From Amycolatopsis sp. MtRt-6 (lineage in GTDB: Bacteria > Actinomycetota > Actinomycetes > Mycobacteriales > Pseudonocardiaceae): a DNA stretch of 64,000 nt. The notes below the pieces were generated by a model, which was not told the DNA's origin, did not search any database, and was given only the letters and a program-made list of their open reading frames with translations. The translations under genes were made by a program, and so were the position numbers. Every line of letters starts with the position of its first letter. The stretch's first letter is position 1. Positions 25,847-35,058 of the stretch are shown in pieces. The stretch covers positions 124,001 to 188,000 of the forward strand of contig NZ_JADWPD010000001.1 in assembly GCF_017308975.1 (NCBI RefSeq), written 5' to 3'.

Positions 25847-26844
25847 CCCGGCAGGTTCGCGGTCACCAGCGGCAGCCCCTGCTTCACGACGTCGCAGGTC
25901 TTCGTGTCGTCGCCGATGAAGCCGCTGACCACCCGAACCGACGACGTCTCGGTGATCGCCAGGGTCGCGCCGCAGGTCACCCGCAGGCCGCTCATGTTCG
26001 GGAACAGGCCCCACTTCTTGCCGCCGACGTCGACGGTTTCGGTCGGCGTGACGTCCTTCACCCCCGGCCACTCCCCGACCGGCGTGCTCGGACCGAGCCA
26101 GACCTCGAACGCCTTCTGGCCCTCGTCGCCGTCGGTGTCGTCCCACAGGCAGTAGGACGCGTTCGGCACCGTGGACGAGTTGTCCTTCTTCCCGTCCGGC
26201 GAGATGTTCGTCAGCTGCGCCACCTGGTCCGGCTTCAGCATCGCGCACGGGTCGGCCGACAGCAGCGGGCCGCCCGGCTCGGGCTTCGCCGAGGTCGACG
26301 GCGTGACCGGCGGGGCGTCCTGCCCGCCCGGCAGGTGGGCCGCGACCTGCGGGATCGCCAGCTTCGCCAGGTCACAGGACTTGTCGAGCTTGCTGGTCGA
26401 GACGCTGACGAAGGCGAAGGACTTGGAGCCGAGCAGGGCGTAGAACGCGCAGTCGTCGGGCAGGATGGAGGCGTACTGCGTCCAGTTCAGCCCGCTGATC
26501 GGCTGCGGCTCGCCCTTCTTGACGGCGCCGGAGATGTACTCGTTGAAGTCCATGTCCGAGGCGATGCCGACGTTGAGGACCGCCGACGGCTCGACGTCCG
26601 GCTTCGAGGTCCACAGGCACATCGGCGGCTGGAGCCGGTCCTTGTTCTCCTTGACCGAGCGGCCCGGCGTCTCGTAGCCGAGGGCGTCGACCTGGGCCTG
26701 GTCGAGCAGGGTGCAGGCGTCGACGGCCGTGACGACCGGCCCCTGCCCGGGCACCGGCGACGCCGAGCCGCCGACCGTCACCGTGCAGCCGGTCACCACG
26801 GTCACGGCCGCCAGCGCGGCCGCGACCTGCCACTTGTTGCGCAT
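25843..26844 (-). CDS. DUF3558 lipoprotein with two tandem domains
   Basis: 333 residues. Lipobox VVTGC places the acylated Cys at residue 20. Two DUF3558 modules follow (about 40-172 and 200-333), each with the pattern D.C.LL...Q...L, a C.W or CLW, and a late Cys pairing (CDLAK, CDVVK). The two copies are separated by a Pro/Ser-rich linker. DUF3558 lipoproteins are abundant in Pseudonocardiaceae and of unknown function, exposed on the outer membrane face. It ends 4 bp inside the convergent lhgO gene. Confidence 0.88.
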   Translation of the reverse strand: MRNKWQVAAALAAVTVVTGCTVTVGGSASPVPGQGPVVTAVDACTLLDQAQVDALGYETPGRSVKENKDRLQPPMCLWTSKPDVEPSAVLNVGIASDMDFNEYISGAVKKGEPQPISGLNWTQYASILPDDCAFYALLGSKSFAFVSVSTSKLDKSCDLAKLAIPQVAAHLPGGQDAPPVTPSTSAKPEPGGPLLSADPCAMLKPDQVAQLTNISPDGKKDNSSTVPNASYCLWDDTDGDEGQKAFEVWLGPSTPVGEWPGVKDVTPTETVDVGGKKWGLFPNMSGLRVTCGATLAITETSSVRVVSGFIGDDTKTCDVVKQGLPLVTANLPG

Positions 26845-26910
26845 GCGAGTCCTCCCGTTCGGCCCGGACCTTACTGGGACGAACGGAGCAGCACCGCGGA
26901 TCCGCCCGAT

Positions 26911-28170
26911 TCAGCGAGGCGTGAGGACTTCCTTGCCGCCGACGAACGGGCGCAGCGCCTCCGGCACGCGGACCGAGCCGTCCTCCTGCTGGTGGTTCTC
27001 GACGATCGCGACGATCCACCGGGTGGTGGCCAGGGTGCCGTTGAGCGTCGCGGCGATCTGCGGCTTGCCGTTCTCGTCGCGGTAGCGGATCGCCAGGCGG
27101 CGGGCCTGGAACGTCGTGCAGTTCGACGTCGAGGTCAGCTCGCGGTAGGTCTCCTGGGTCGGGATCCACGCCTCGCAGTCGAACTTGCGGTGCGCGGACG
27201 TGCCGAGGTCGCCGGTCGCGGTGTCGATGACCCGGTAGGGCACCTCGATCTTGGCGAGCATCTGCTCTTCCCACCCGAGCAGCCGCTCGTGCTCGGCCTC
27301 GGCGTCCTCCGGCTTGGCGTAGACGAACATCTCCACCTTGTCGAACTGGTGGACGCGGATGATGCCGCGGGTGTCCTTGCCGTACGAGCCGGCCTCGCGG
27401 CGGTAGCAGGACGACCAGCCCGCGTAGCGCTTCGCTTCGGTGAGGTCGAGGATCTCGTCGGAGTGGAAGCCGGCCAGCGGTACCTCCGACGTGCCGACGA
27501 GGTAGAGGTCGTCGTCTTCGAGGTGGTAGATCTCGCTCGAGTGCTGCCCGAGGAAGCCGGTGCCGGCCATGATCTCCGGGCGCACCAGCGACGGCGTGAT
27601 CATCGGCGTGAAGCCGTTCTCGAGCGCCTGCGCGATCGCCATGTTCAGCAGGCCGAGCTGCAGCTGCGCGCCGACGCCGGTGAGGAAGTAGAACCGCGAG
27701 CCCGAGACCTTCGCGCCGCGTTCCATGTCGACGCCGCCGAGGGCTTCGAGCAGCTCGAGGTGGTCCTTCGGGGTGAAGCCGAGCTTGGTGGGCTCGCCGA
27801 CGTGCTTGACGACGGTGTAGTCGTCCTCGCCGCCGACCGGCGCGCTCGGGTGGACGAGGTTCGGCACGGTCCGGAAGAGCGTGTCGAACTCCTCGGAGGC
27901 GATGTTCTGCTCCACCTCGGCCGCCTTGACCTGCGCGGCGAGCTCCTTGGCGGTGGCCAGCAGCTGCTGTTTTTCCTCCGGCGGCGCCTTCGGGATCTGC
28001 TTGCCCAGGAGCTTCTGCTCGTTGCGCAGCTTGTCGGCGGCCGCGATCGAAGACCGGCGCCGGGTGTCGAGGGAGAGCAGCTTGTCGACCACGCCCTCGT
28101 CTTCACCACGGGCGCGCTGCGACGCGCGCACGGCTTCCGGGTCTTCGCGCAGAGTCCTGGGGTCAATCAC
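26911..28170 (-). CDS. serS: Seryl-tRNA synthetase
   Basis: 419 residues, the normal bacterial length. The N-terminal coiled-coil arm spans about 25-105. Class II motifs are intact: motif 2 [21 protein letters not shown] and motif 3 [33 protein letters not shown] and [16 protein letters not shown] belong to the serine/ATP site. It charges tRNA-Ser and tRNA-Sec in the cytoplasm. Transcribed alone; the 118-bp divergent gap to the aminotransferase at 28289 contains both promoters. No T-box is visible. Confidence 0.97.
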   Translation of the reverse strand: MIDPRTLREDPEAVRASQRARGEDEGVVDKLLSLDTRRRSSIAAADKLRNEQKLLGKQIPKAPPEEKQQLLATAKELAAQVKAAEVEQNIASEEFDTLFRTVPNLVHPSAPVGGEDDYTVVKHVGEPTKLGFTPKDHLELLEALGGVDMERGAKVSGSRFYFLTGVGAQLQLGLLNMAIAQALENGFTPMITPSLVRPEIMAGTGFLGQHSSEIYHLEDDDLYLVGTSEVPLAGFHSDEILDLTEAKRYAGWSSCYRREAGSYGKDTRGIIRVHQFDKVEMFVYAKPEDAEAEHERLLGWEEQMLAKIEVPYRVIDTATGDLGTSAHRKFDCEAWIPTQETYRELTSTSNCTTFQARRLAIRYRDENGKPQIAATLNGTLATTRWIVAIVENHQQEDGSVRVPEALRPFVGGKEVLTPR

Positions 28171-28288
28171 GGGTCAGAGGGTAGTCCGTACAGACTGTGC
28201 GTCCCTACTGGGTTATCCCGACAGTCTGATCGTTGAAGCGCAGTTCACGGCCTCCTCATACTCGCTTGAGACCCCGAGGAGGCGTTCG

Positions 28289-29581
28289 ATGACCGATGAG
28301 CTGCTCGCCCGGCACCGCGCAGTCATGCCGTCCTGGATGTCGTTGTTGTACGAGGAGCCGATCGAGATCGTCCACGCGCACGACCGCAGGATGACGGATT
28401 CCCAGGGTCGCACGTACCTGGACTTCTTCGCGGGGGTGCTGACCAACTCGATGGGCTACGACGTCGCCGAGATCGGCGACGCGGTCCGCAAGCAGCTCGA
28501 CACGGGCATCCTCCACACGTCGACGTTGTACTTGATCCGGTCCCAGGTCGAGCTGGCCGAGCGGATCGCGGCGTTGTCCGGCATCCCCGACGCCAAGGTG
28601 TTCTTCACGAACTCGGGCAGCGAGGCCAACGACACGGCGTTGATGCTGGCAACGCAGTACCGCCGCAGCAACCAGGTACTGGCGATGCGCAACTCCTACC
28701 ACGGCCGCTCGTTCGGAACGGTGGCGATCACGGGCAACCGAGGCTGGTCGGCATCAGCGTTGAGCCCGGTGAAGGTCAACTACGTCCACGGCGGCTACCG
28801 GTATCGAAGCCCGTTCCGCGCCATGTCGGACGCGGACTACATCAACGCCTGCGTGGCGGACCTGGTGGACGTCCTGAACACGGCAACAGCGGGCGACGTG
28901 GCATGCCTGATAGCCGAGCCGATCCAGGGAGTGGGCGGCTTCAGCCTCCCCCCGGACGGCCTGTTCCGGGCGATGAAGGAGGTGCTGGACGAGTACGGGG
29001 TGCTCTTCATCTCGGACGAGGTCCAGACGGGCTGGGGCCGCACGGGCGAGCACTTCTGGGGCATCGAGGCCCACGGCGTGACCCCGGACATGATGACGTT
29101 CGCCAAGGGCCTCGGCAACGGCCTGGCGGTGGGCGGCGTGGTGGCGCGAGGGGACGTACTGGACTGCTTCCAGGCCCAGTCGTTCTCGACGTTCGGCGGC
29201 AACCCGGTATCGATGGCGGGAGCAACGGCGGTCCTGGACTACATCAAGGACCACGACCTGCAGGCGAACTGCGCGGCCCGAGGCGAGCAGCTGCTGTCCG
29301 GCTTGCGTGCTTTTGACAGCCCGCTGGTGGCGGAGGTCCGCGGCAAGGGCCTGATGATCGGCGTGGAGCTGATCAAGCCGGGAACAACGGAGCCCAACGT
29401 CCCGGCGGCAGCCCGGATGCTGGAGGAGACGAAGAAGCGCGGGTTGCTGATCGGCAAGGGCGGCTTGCACGGCAACGTGCTCCGGCTCGGCCCGCCGATG
29501 ACCCTCACCGCCGACGAAGCCCAGGAAGGCCTGGACATCCTGGTGGATTCCCTGGCGGCAACGCACGCGGCGCTCCAGTAA
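28289..29581 (+). CDS. Class III PLP-dependent aminotransferase
   Basis: 430 residues from an ATG at 28289 with GAGGAGG 7-13 bp upstream. Class III motifs: FFTNSGSEANDTALMLA, YHGRSFGTVAITGN, LFISDEVQTGWGRTG and MMTFAKGLGNGLAVGG with the PLP lysine near 272. Proteins of this sort convert omega-amino acids or aspartate-family compounds (4-aminobutyrate, alanine-glyoxylate, beta-alanine). The substrate cannot be fixed. It stands alone between serS and a long inverted repeat. Confidence 0.92.
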   Translation: MTDELLARHRAVMPSWMSLLYEEPIEIVHAHDRRMTDSQGRTYLDFFAGVLTNSMGYDVAEIGDAVRKQLDTGILHTSTLYLIRSQVELAERIAALSGIPDAKVFFTNSGSEANDTALMLATQYRRSNQVLAMRNSYHGRSFGTVAITGNRGWSASALSPVKVNYVHGGYRYRSPFRAMSDADYINACVADLVDVLNTATAGDVACLIAEPIQGVGGFSLPPDGLFRAMKEVLDEYGVLFISDEVQTGWGRTGEHFWGIEAHGVTPDMMTFAKGLGNGLAVGGVVARGDVLDCFQAQSFSTFGGNPVSMAGATAVLDYIKDHDLQANCAARGEQLLSGLRAFDSPLVAEVRGKGLMIGVELIKPGTTEPNVPAAARMLEETKKRGLLIGKGGLHGNVLRLGPPMTLTADEAQEGLDILVDSLAATHAALQ

Positions 29582-29590
29582 AGGAGCGGA

Positions 29591-29726
29591 GTGGTCATCC
29601 CGTCGCCTGAGGCCGTCAAATCACTTTGAGCCGGGCTCGCAACCCACAGCGCAACGCGAGGGGACGACGCAAGCTTGCGGGCCCGGCTCAAAGTGATAGG
29701 CCTCGTTCAGGCGACGGGATGACCAC
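29591..29726. repeat. 136-bp inverted-repeat element (MITE-like or large hairpin)
   Basis: Perfect 20-bp outer arms, GTGGTCATCCCGTCGCCTGA at 29591-29610 and its complement at 29707-29726, flank a mismatched 9/9-nt bulge and a second perfect 17-bp arm pair (29620-29636 with 29681-29697). The central 44 nt are unpaired. The structure sits 9 bp after the aminotransferase stop. It may terminate that gene, or be a small non-autonomous mobile element; no clear target-site duplication is seen. The rest of the 252-bp gap holds nothing coding. Confidence 0.7.
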
Positions 29727-29833
29727 CCAGCGGCCCACCTCACAAACGTGAGACGGCAGCGATAAAGGGTGGCCATCCCGGAGCCTGCCCGTCCCGGCGA
29801 GGACAATCTTTTCTGCCGCGACAGAAAGAGGAT

Positions 29834-30301
29834 TCACCTCCGATTCATGCAGTCCACCCAGGAATCGGTGGAAACAACGATATCGGTCGGCAAGGTCTCG
29901 GTCACCGTCCCGTCCGACACCCAGATGTGTGCGTGGTACGTCGCCATCGGCACCGACGCGGGTCCTCGCACGTCGACGAACCCGTTGACTCTGATCGAGC
30001 CGTCAGGGTTGCGGAAGTTGGAGCCCGGCGGGAAGTGGTACTCGCCGGCGGTCCAGCCGGGAGGCAGGTCGCGCATCCCGAACTTGAGGTCGGTGGTCCA
30101 CGCCCCGCTCACCACGAAGATGAAGTAAGAGCCATGGGTACTCCCGTCGGGACCGTGCAGAACACACATCCGGCTGGTCCGGTCGAACTGCTCCAGATGC
30201 CACGTCTGCGCAGACGCGACGGCGGATGTACCGACCAGGGACAACAGGAGCACCGAGGCGAGGACGAGCACCGATCTGCCGATCCGAAACATCACTCTCA
30301 C
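29834..30301 (-). CDS. Small secreted protein of unknown function
   Basis: 155 residues. A Sec signal peptide covers about 1-31 (SVLVLASVLLLSLVGTSAVA then SAQT). The mature part begins TWHLEQFDRTSRMCVLHGP and contains VSGAWTTDLKFGMRDLPPGW and VNGFVDVRGP; two Cys residues (one in RMCVLHG, one in VDCMNRR near the end) could form a disulfide. It resembles a small actinobacterial secreted family (possibly DUF5980), but I am not certain. Monocistronic. Confidence 0.7.
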   Translation of the reverse strand: MRVMFRIGRSVLVLASVLLLSLVGTSAVASAQTWHLEQFDRTSRMCVLHGPDGSTHGSYFIFVVSGAWTTDLKFGMRDLPPGWTAGEYHFPPGSNFRNPDGSIRVNGFVDVRGPASVPMATYHAHIWVSDGTVTETLPTDIVVSTDSWVDCMNRR

Positions 30302-30355
30302 AGAATCCCTCCTGAAACCGGCGCGAATACGTAGCGGTTCACGCTAACGACCGGA

Positions 30356-30373
30356 TCTCAGAGCTCTCTGAGA
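30356..30373. terminator. 18-bp palindrome downstream of the dehalogenase gene
   Basis: TCTCAGAGCTCTCTGAGA is a perfect palindrome with 8-bp arms, 29 bp past the stop of the dehalogenase gene and 54 bp upstream of the secreted-protein start (both minus strand). It may terminate the upstream operon or act as an operator for the downstream gene. Confidence 0.4.
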
Positions 30374-30402
30374 GTCGTCGGAGTCGGTACGGCGTGCTCA
30401 GC

Positions 30403-31317
30403 TCAGCCTCGCACGAACCTGGCCACGTGGTCGGCCAGCTCCTCGCCCTTGTCCTCTTGCAGAAAATGCCCTGCCCCGGCGATCACCGGGTGCTCCAGCC
30501 CCTGCGCGCCCTTCATCGAGCTCTGCAGCACCGGGGCCATTCCACCCGTGATCGGGTCGCCGTCCGAAAACGCCACCAGGAACGGGATCTCCAGCTCCGT
30601 CAGCGTCTGCCACGCCGCCCGGTTCGCCTCCGATGCCGGGTCGTCCGGGCGGTACGGCACCAGTCCCGGCATCGCCCGGGGCCCCGCCTTGTACATCTCG
30701 TTCGGGAACGGCGCGTCATATGCCGCCCGGACCTCGGGAGTCAACGCGGACCGGCACCCCGCCTGGACAGACCGCCCGACGTCGAGCACCTGAGCCTTCT
30801 GGATCGCTTCCCGGAACGAATGCCACACCGCCGGCATGTCGACGTCGCCCGTCGGCAGGCCCGTGTTCGAAGCCACCACCCGCGAAAAACGCGACGGCTC
30901 CGCGGCCACCAGCCGCAGCCCGATCAAGCCGCCCCAGTCCTGGCCGACCAGCGTCACGTTCCGCAGATCCAGCGCGTCGAACGCGAAGCCGCGCATCCAC
31001 TCGACGTGCCGGGCATACGAGTGGTCGGCCACGGTGCCCGGCTTGTCGGATCGGCCGAAGCCCACGAGGTCCGGTGCGATCGCGCGCAGTCCGGCGGCCG
31101 CCAGCACCGGCAGCATCTTGCGGTACAGGAACGACCAGCTCGGCTCGCCGTGCAGCAGGAGCACCACCGGGCCGTCGGCCGGGCCTGCCTCGACGTACCC
31201 CACTCTGATCCGGCCGCCGTGGGGGTCCGCCAGCTCGACGTACCGAGGGTCGTAGGAGAAGTCGGGCAGGTCCGTGAACCGGTCGTCCGGTGTCCTCAGC
31301 AGGCGCACGTCACCCAC
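30403..31317 (-). CDS. Haloalkane dehalogenase-like alpha/beta hydrolase
   Basis: 304 residues from a GTG at 31317 (a GTG at 31308 is also possible). LRTPDDRFTDLPDFSYDPRYVE at the N-terminus, LLLHGEPSWSFLYRKMLPVL, the nucleophile motif VGQDWGGLIGLR (Asp), the acid in FSDGDPITGG and the base in GAGHFLQED are all as in HLD-I haloalkane dehalogenases (DhmA type). The HGEPSW segment carries the halide-binding Trp after the nucleophile. It hydrolyses carbon-halogen bonds, though natural substrates are unclear. It lies 14 bp after the DUF350 gene on the same strand. Confidence 0.88.
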   Translation of the reverse strand: MGDVRLLRTPDDRFTDLPDFSYDPRYVELADPHGGRIRVGYVEAGPADGPVVLLLHGEPSWSFLYRKMLPVLAAAGLRAIAPDLVGFGRSDKPGTVADHSYARHVEWMRGFAFDALDLRNVTLVGQDWGGLIGLRLVAAEPSRFSRVVASNTGLPTGDVDMPAVWHSFREAIQKAQVLDVGRSVQAGCRSALTPEVRAAYDAPFPNEMYKAGPRAMPGLVPYRPDDPASEANRAAWQTLTELEIPFLVAFSDGDPITGGMAPVLQSSMKGAQGLEHPVIAGAGHFLQEDKGEELADHVARFVRG

Positions 31318-31331
31318 GCTAATGGGGAACG

Positions 31332-31784
31332 TCAGGAAATGCCGACCGCCACCACGAGACCCAGGCCGAGGTGCGCCGCCGCGACGACGATGCTCACCGG
31401 GGCGAACTTCTCGCTCTCGATGGTCGAGGCCACGTCGATGCGCGTTGCCCACTCCAGGAGCCGGACCGCGATCACCTGGACGACGATCCCGAGCAGGCCG
31501 TAGACCAGCGACGTGATCAGGCCTTCCGTGAGGTCGCTCGCCGAGTTGAAGATCGCCACCACGACGATGAACGCCATCGAGAGCATCCCGGACGCCGTCA
31601 CGATCACGGCGTTCGGCAGGCCCTGCGTCACCAGCTTCGACAGCTTGCCGGGCGTGGTCCAGTCGATCGCGTAGAACCCGGCGAACATCAGCAGCAGGCC
31701 GACGACGCCGTACAGCAGGATCGCGCCGATCCCCCGCACGAGGTCGGAGCCGAACGTGTCGGACAGCGCAAGCGTCGAGGTCAC
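31332..31784 (-). CDS. DUF350 membrane protein
   Basis: 150 residues with four predicted membrane helices arranged as two similar hairpins (LLYGVVGLLLMFAGFYAID, then LVYGLLGIVVQVIAVRLLE). This matches DUF350, the family of E. coli YjfL. Biochemical function unknown. It lies 37 bp downstream of an ATP-grasp gene of the YjfC/glutathionylspermidine-synthase family and two genes downstream of a YjfM-like protein, repeating the E. coli yjfL/yjfM/yjfC association in another order. Confidence 0.85.
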   Translation of the reverse strand: MTSTLALSDTFGSDLVRGIGAILLYGVVGLLLMFAGFYAIDWTTPGKLSKLVTQGLPNAVIVTASGMLSMAFIVVVAIFNSASDLTEGLITSLVYGLLGIVVQVIAVRLLEWATRIDVASTIESEKFAPVSIVVAAAHLGLGLVVAVGIS

Positions 31785-31821
31785 GAGTTTTCTCCCAAGA
31801 GGTCAGCGATGGGGTGTTTTA

Positions 31822-32988
31822 TCACGGCTCGACGATGCGGTGTGGGACGAATGCCGCACCGTCGTCGGTGACCAGGCCGCCGGTTTCGCGGATGCCCAGC
31901 CCGGCGGAGCTGTCGCCGACGATCCACGCGCCGAGTGCCGGCCGGTAGCCGTCGAACTCGGGCAATGGGTCGAACGCCTGGTAGACGAAGCCTTCGGCGC
32001 CGTACACGCCGTCGGTCTGGGTCTCGTAGCCCGTGGCCACGATCTGGACGTTCGCGCCCTCGCGGCCCAGCTTCGGCTTGCGGACGTACTCGGTGAGGAT
32101 GCCGGGGTCGTCGGCGAACGCGGGCAGCAGGTTCGGGTGGCCCGGGTAGTTCTCCCACAGGATCGCCAGCAGCGTCTTGTTGGAGAGGATCATCTTCCAC
32201 AGCGGCTCGATCCACAGCGTCCGCGGCAGCGACTCGACGGCGTGGCGGCCGAACTCCTCGTCGACCACCCACTCCCACGGGTACAGCTTCAGCACGGTCG
32301 CCATCTGCGCCTCTTCGAGGTCGACGAACCTCTTGAGCACCGGGTCCCAGCCGATCTCCTCGATCGCCAGGCCCACCGTGTCGAGGCCGGCCTCGGCCGC
32401 GGTCTCCTGCAGGTACGCCGTGGTGACGTTGTCCTCGCCGCTCGGATCGGCCGCCGACCAGGTGAAGTGCAGCTCGTTCGACGGCAGCTTGTCCTGCAGG
32501 AACGACCATCGCTCGACGAGCTTCTCGTGGATCGAGTTCCACTGGTCGTCGTCCGGGAAGACGTCGGTCTTCCAGTGCCACTGCAGCAGCGACGCCTCCA
32601 GCAGCGTGGTCGGCGTGTCCGCGTTGTACTCCAGCAGCTTCGCCGGCGACTTGCCGTCGTAGCGCAGGTCGAAGCGGCCGTAGACGTGCGGGTCCTGCCG
32701 CTTCCACGACTCGGCGATGTGCGGCCAGACCCACTCGGGGATGCCGAACCGCTGGTAGCCCTCGGTCGTCACGACGTTGTCGACGGCCTCCAGGCACATC
32801 GAGTGCAGCAGCTCGACGTCGGCCTCCAGGGAAAGGACCTCGTCCATGTCGAAGACGTAGTGCACGGACTCGTCCCAGTACGGCCGCATCCGGCCGCTGC
32901 TGTCGCGGGCCGGCGTGCCGTAGACGAGTCCCTGCTCTTCGACGATCCGCTGCCAGTCGCGCCGCGGCTCACGCCGGTCCCGATACAC
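31822..32988 (-). CDS. Glutathionylspermidine synthase-family ATP-grasp ligase (YjfC/YgiC-like)
   Basis: 388 residues from a GTG that directly follows the TAG of the upstream gene. The glutathionylspermidine synthase C-terminal ATP-grasp fold is evident: YGRFDLRYDGKSPAKLLEYNADTPTTLLEAS, SNKTLLAILWENYPGHPNLLPAF, YVRKPKLGREGANVQIV and GAWIVGDSSAGLGIRE. Family members form amide bonds using ATP. E. coli YgiC and YjfC lack the amidase half and have no proven substrate. Acceptors may be a peptide or amine at the membrane, given the neighbouring DUF350 and YjfM-like proteins. Confidence 0.9.
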   Translation of the reverse strand: MYRDRREPRRDWQRIVEEQGLVYGTPARDSSGRMRPYWDESVHYVFDMDEVLSLEADVELLHSMCLEAVDNVVTTEGYQRFGIPEWVWPHIAESWKRQDPHVYGRFDLRYDGKSPAKLLEYNADTPTTLLEASLLQWHWKTDVFPDDDQWNSIHEKLVERWSFLQDKLPSNELHFTWSAADPSGEDNVTTAYLQETAAEAGLDTVGLAIEEIGWDPVLKRFVDLEEAQMATVLKLYPWEWVVDEEFGRHAVESLPRTLWIEPLWKMILSNKTLLAILWENYPGHPNLLPAFADDPGILTEYVRKPKLGREGANVQIVATGYETQTDGVYGAEGFVYQAFDPLPEFDGYRPALGAWIVGDSSAGLGIRETGGLVTDDGAAFVPHRIVEP

Positions 32989-33588
32989 CTACGATCCCCC
33001 GCTCTTGCCGCTGCCGCCGGTGCTGCCGCTCTTGCCGCTGATGCCGAACCCGCCGCGCTGGACGGACTTGCCGGTCTTCGTCGTGACGTTGGCGCGGGCC
33101 GACGGCGCGTCGTACGAACCACCGGAGACGCGCTGGCCGATCACGCCGGTGCCGCCGTAGTTGTAGCGGTAACTGTTGTAGCCGCCGCCCGGGATCGGCA
33201 GGAACAGGAAGCCGCCGCTGTGGTAGCCGCCGTGGCTGGTGACGTAGCTGTCGTCGCAGTAGTCGTCGTTCTGGACGACGCCGTTCGAGTCCGTGCAGAC
33301 CGCGGTGACGTTCTCGGTCTTCGCGACCGTGTAGAACGTCGCGACCAGGCCGACGAGCCCGACCGTGACACCGCTGCCGATCAGGATCTTGCGCCGGGTC
33401 GCCGCCTTGGCGTCGGCCTGGCGGGCCAGCTCCTCGTTGCGCTCCTCCTGGGCGAGCGCCTGCTGACGGGCCCGCTGCTCGGCCAGCGAAGGCTGACGAG
33501 GCTGGGTGTTCGAGTCCTGGAACCTCATCGAACCGCGCTTCGGCGGCTCGGGGGGCGGCTGGTCCCCAGTATTGTTGTCCTGCGTCAT
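32989..33588 (-). CDS. YjfM/YgiB-like Gly/Ser-rich single-pass membrane protein
   Basis: 199 residues. The ATG at 33588 is preferred over an in-frame one at 33612 because GGAG lies 4-8 bp before it. A charged, Gln/Pro-rich cytosolic head (1-70) precedes one membrane helix (about 74-94, ILIGSGVTVGLVGLVATFY). The outer part has CTDSNGVVQNDDYCDD and a Gly/Ser/Tyr-rich tail ending GKSGGS. The layout (helix, short Cys pair, low-complexity glycine tail) resembles E. coli YjfM/YgiB (DUF1190). It directly abuts the ATP-grasp gene and may be its modification target. Confidence 0.7.
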   Translation of the reverse strand: MTQDNNTGDQPPPEPPKRGSMRFQDSNTQPRQPSLAEQRARQQALAQEERNEELARQADAKAATRRKILIGSGVTVGLVGLVATFYTVAKTENVTAVCTDSNGVVQNDDYCDDSYVTSHGGYHSGGFLFLPIPGGGYNSYRYNYGGTGVIGQRVSGGSYDAPSARANVTTKTGKSVQRGGFGISGKSGSTGGSGKSGGS

Positions 33589-33682
33589 GTGCGCTCCGTA
33601 ATCACCGGCCACCGCGAAACCGTGACCACCCTAACCACCCGGACCGCGCACGTCATGCGCGGCGCGGGCATCATGGACTGCG

Positions 33683-34708
33683 ATGTCTCCCAGCGCCGAT
33701 CGGTACCCCACCGCCACGCAGACGCTGCGCACGCGCGTCGTGATGGGCGGGATCTTCGCGGGCGCGCTCATCGCGCTCGCGCTCAGCGTCGTGTTCTCGT
33801 GGAGCGACGGCGTCACCGGCGGGTCCGGCGGCGGCGCGGGCAAGCTGTCCCCGGCCGCCCAGGAGGCCTTCCACTCCCCGCCCGGCAGCTGCCTGTACTG
33901 GGACAACCCGGACGCGAGCGACGCGCGCAAGGTGGCCTGCACCCAGCCGCACCTGTTCGAGGTGACCGCGCTCGTGGACATCGGCGCCCAGTACCCGGAG
34001 GGCGCGCCCGTCCCGTCGCTGGACCAGTGGCAGCAGATCGCGCAGCAGAAGTGCACCTCGGACGTGAAGCCGTACCTCGGGCACAATCTCGACCCGTACG
34101 GCAAGCTCACGACGAACCTGCTCCGCCCGACGCCTTCGCAGTGGGAAGACGGCGACCGCCAGCTGCGGTGCGGCCTGCAGTGGGCGGGCCCCGGCGGCAA
34201 GCTGCTGCCGACGACCGGGCCGGCGAAGGACCAGGACCAGTCGCTGGTCTTCGAGCCGGGCACCTGCCTGGCGCTGCTCGGCAAGGGCGTCGGCGATCCG
34301 ATCGACTGCACGAAGCCGCACTCGTACGAGATCGTCGCCACCCTCGACCTCAAGTCGAAGTTCAAGGACACCTACCCGTCGCAAGACGACCAGAAGGCCT
34401 GGCTCGACACCGAGTGCAACAAGGCGGCGGCCGACTACACCGGCGGCGCCGACCTCGACGCGAAGAAGCTGATCCTGACCTGGGACCTGCGGGAGCAGGA
34501 GAGCTGGGACGCCGGCTCGACCAAGGTCAACTGCAAGGTGGCGGCGGCACTGCCCGACAAGAGCGGCCTGCAGGCGGTGACCGGCAGTATCAAGGTCGCC
34601 CCGGCCGGTCCGGACGGCGGCCAGCCCCAGGACGGCGGCCCGCCGTCGGACGGCGGCGGTGGCCCGGCCACGACGAGCCCGGCCCCGACGACGAAGCAGG
34701 GCGGCTGA
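33683..34708 (+). CDS. Membrane-anchored protein with two septum-formation-type domains
   Basis: 341 residues. One membrane helix at about 18-40, then two repeats (about 65-170 and 190-285) with the pattern GSCLYWD / C.QPHLFEV / P....W....C / L.P....W..GDR.L.CG, which is the Septum_form (PF13845) arrangement with conserved cysteines. The tail is Gly/Pro/Asp-rich and disordered. These proteins are found in the actinobacterial envelope and linked to division by name only. Its stop codon overlaps the zincin ATG by 1 bp. Confidence 0.8.
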   Translation: MSPSADRYPTATQTLRTRVVMGGIFAGALIALALSVVFSWSDGVTGGSGGGAGKLSPAAQEAFHSPPGSCLYWDNPDASDARKVACTQPHLFEVTALVDIGAQYPEGAPVPSLDQWQQIAQQKCTSDVKPYLGHNLDPYGKLTTNLLRPTPSQWEDGDRQLRCGLQWAGPGGKLLPTTGPAKDQDQSLVFEPGTCLALLGKGVGDPIDCTKPHSYEIVATLDLKSKFKDTYPSQDDQKAWLDTECNKAAADYTGGADLDAKKLILTWDLREQESWDAGSTKVNCKVAAALPDKSGLQAVTGSIKVAPAGPDGGQPQDGGPPSDGGGGPATTSPAPTTKQGG

Positions 34709-35058
34709 TGCCCGTCGAGATGAGCCGGGAGCGGTTCGAAGAGCTGGTCTCCGAAGCCCTGGACGAGGTGCCGCCCGAGTTCGCGCGCGCAATGGACAAC
34801 GTCGTCGTGCTCGTCGAGGAGTTCAACGACGAGGCACCGGACATCCTCGGGCTCTACCACGGCATCGCGCTGACCGAGCGGACGTCGTCGTACGGCGGGG
34901 TGCTGCCGGACCGGATCTCGATCTACCGGCAGCCGATCCTGGCCATGTGCGAGGACGAGGACGAAGTCGTCGAGGAGGTCCTGATCACCGTCGTGCACGA
35001 GCTGGGCCACCACTTCGGCATCGACGACGCCCGGCTGCACGAGCTCGGCTGGGGCTGA
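34708..35058 (+). CDS. Small zincin-type metallopeptidase family protein
   Basis: 116 residues. The motif VVHELGHHFGIDDARLHELGWG is an HExxHxxG.. type zinc site with a distal His or Glu ligand, and FEELVSEALDEVPPEFARAMDNVVVLVEE at the start is typical of the minimal zincin family (PF06262). Active-site residues are intact. Substrate unknown. Translationally coupled with the septum-formation protein by a 1-bp overlap, an association common in actinobacteria. Confidence 0.88.
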   Translation: MPVEMSRERFEELVSEALDEVPPEFARAMDNVVVLVEEFNDEAPDILGLYHGIALTERTSSYGGVLPDRISIYRQPILAMCEDEDEVVEEVLITVVHELGHHFGIDDARLHELGWG

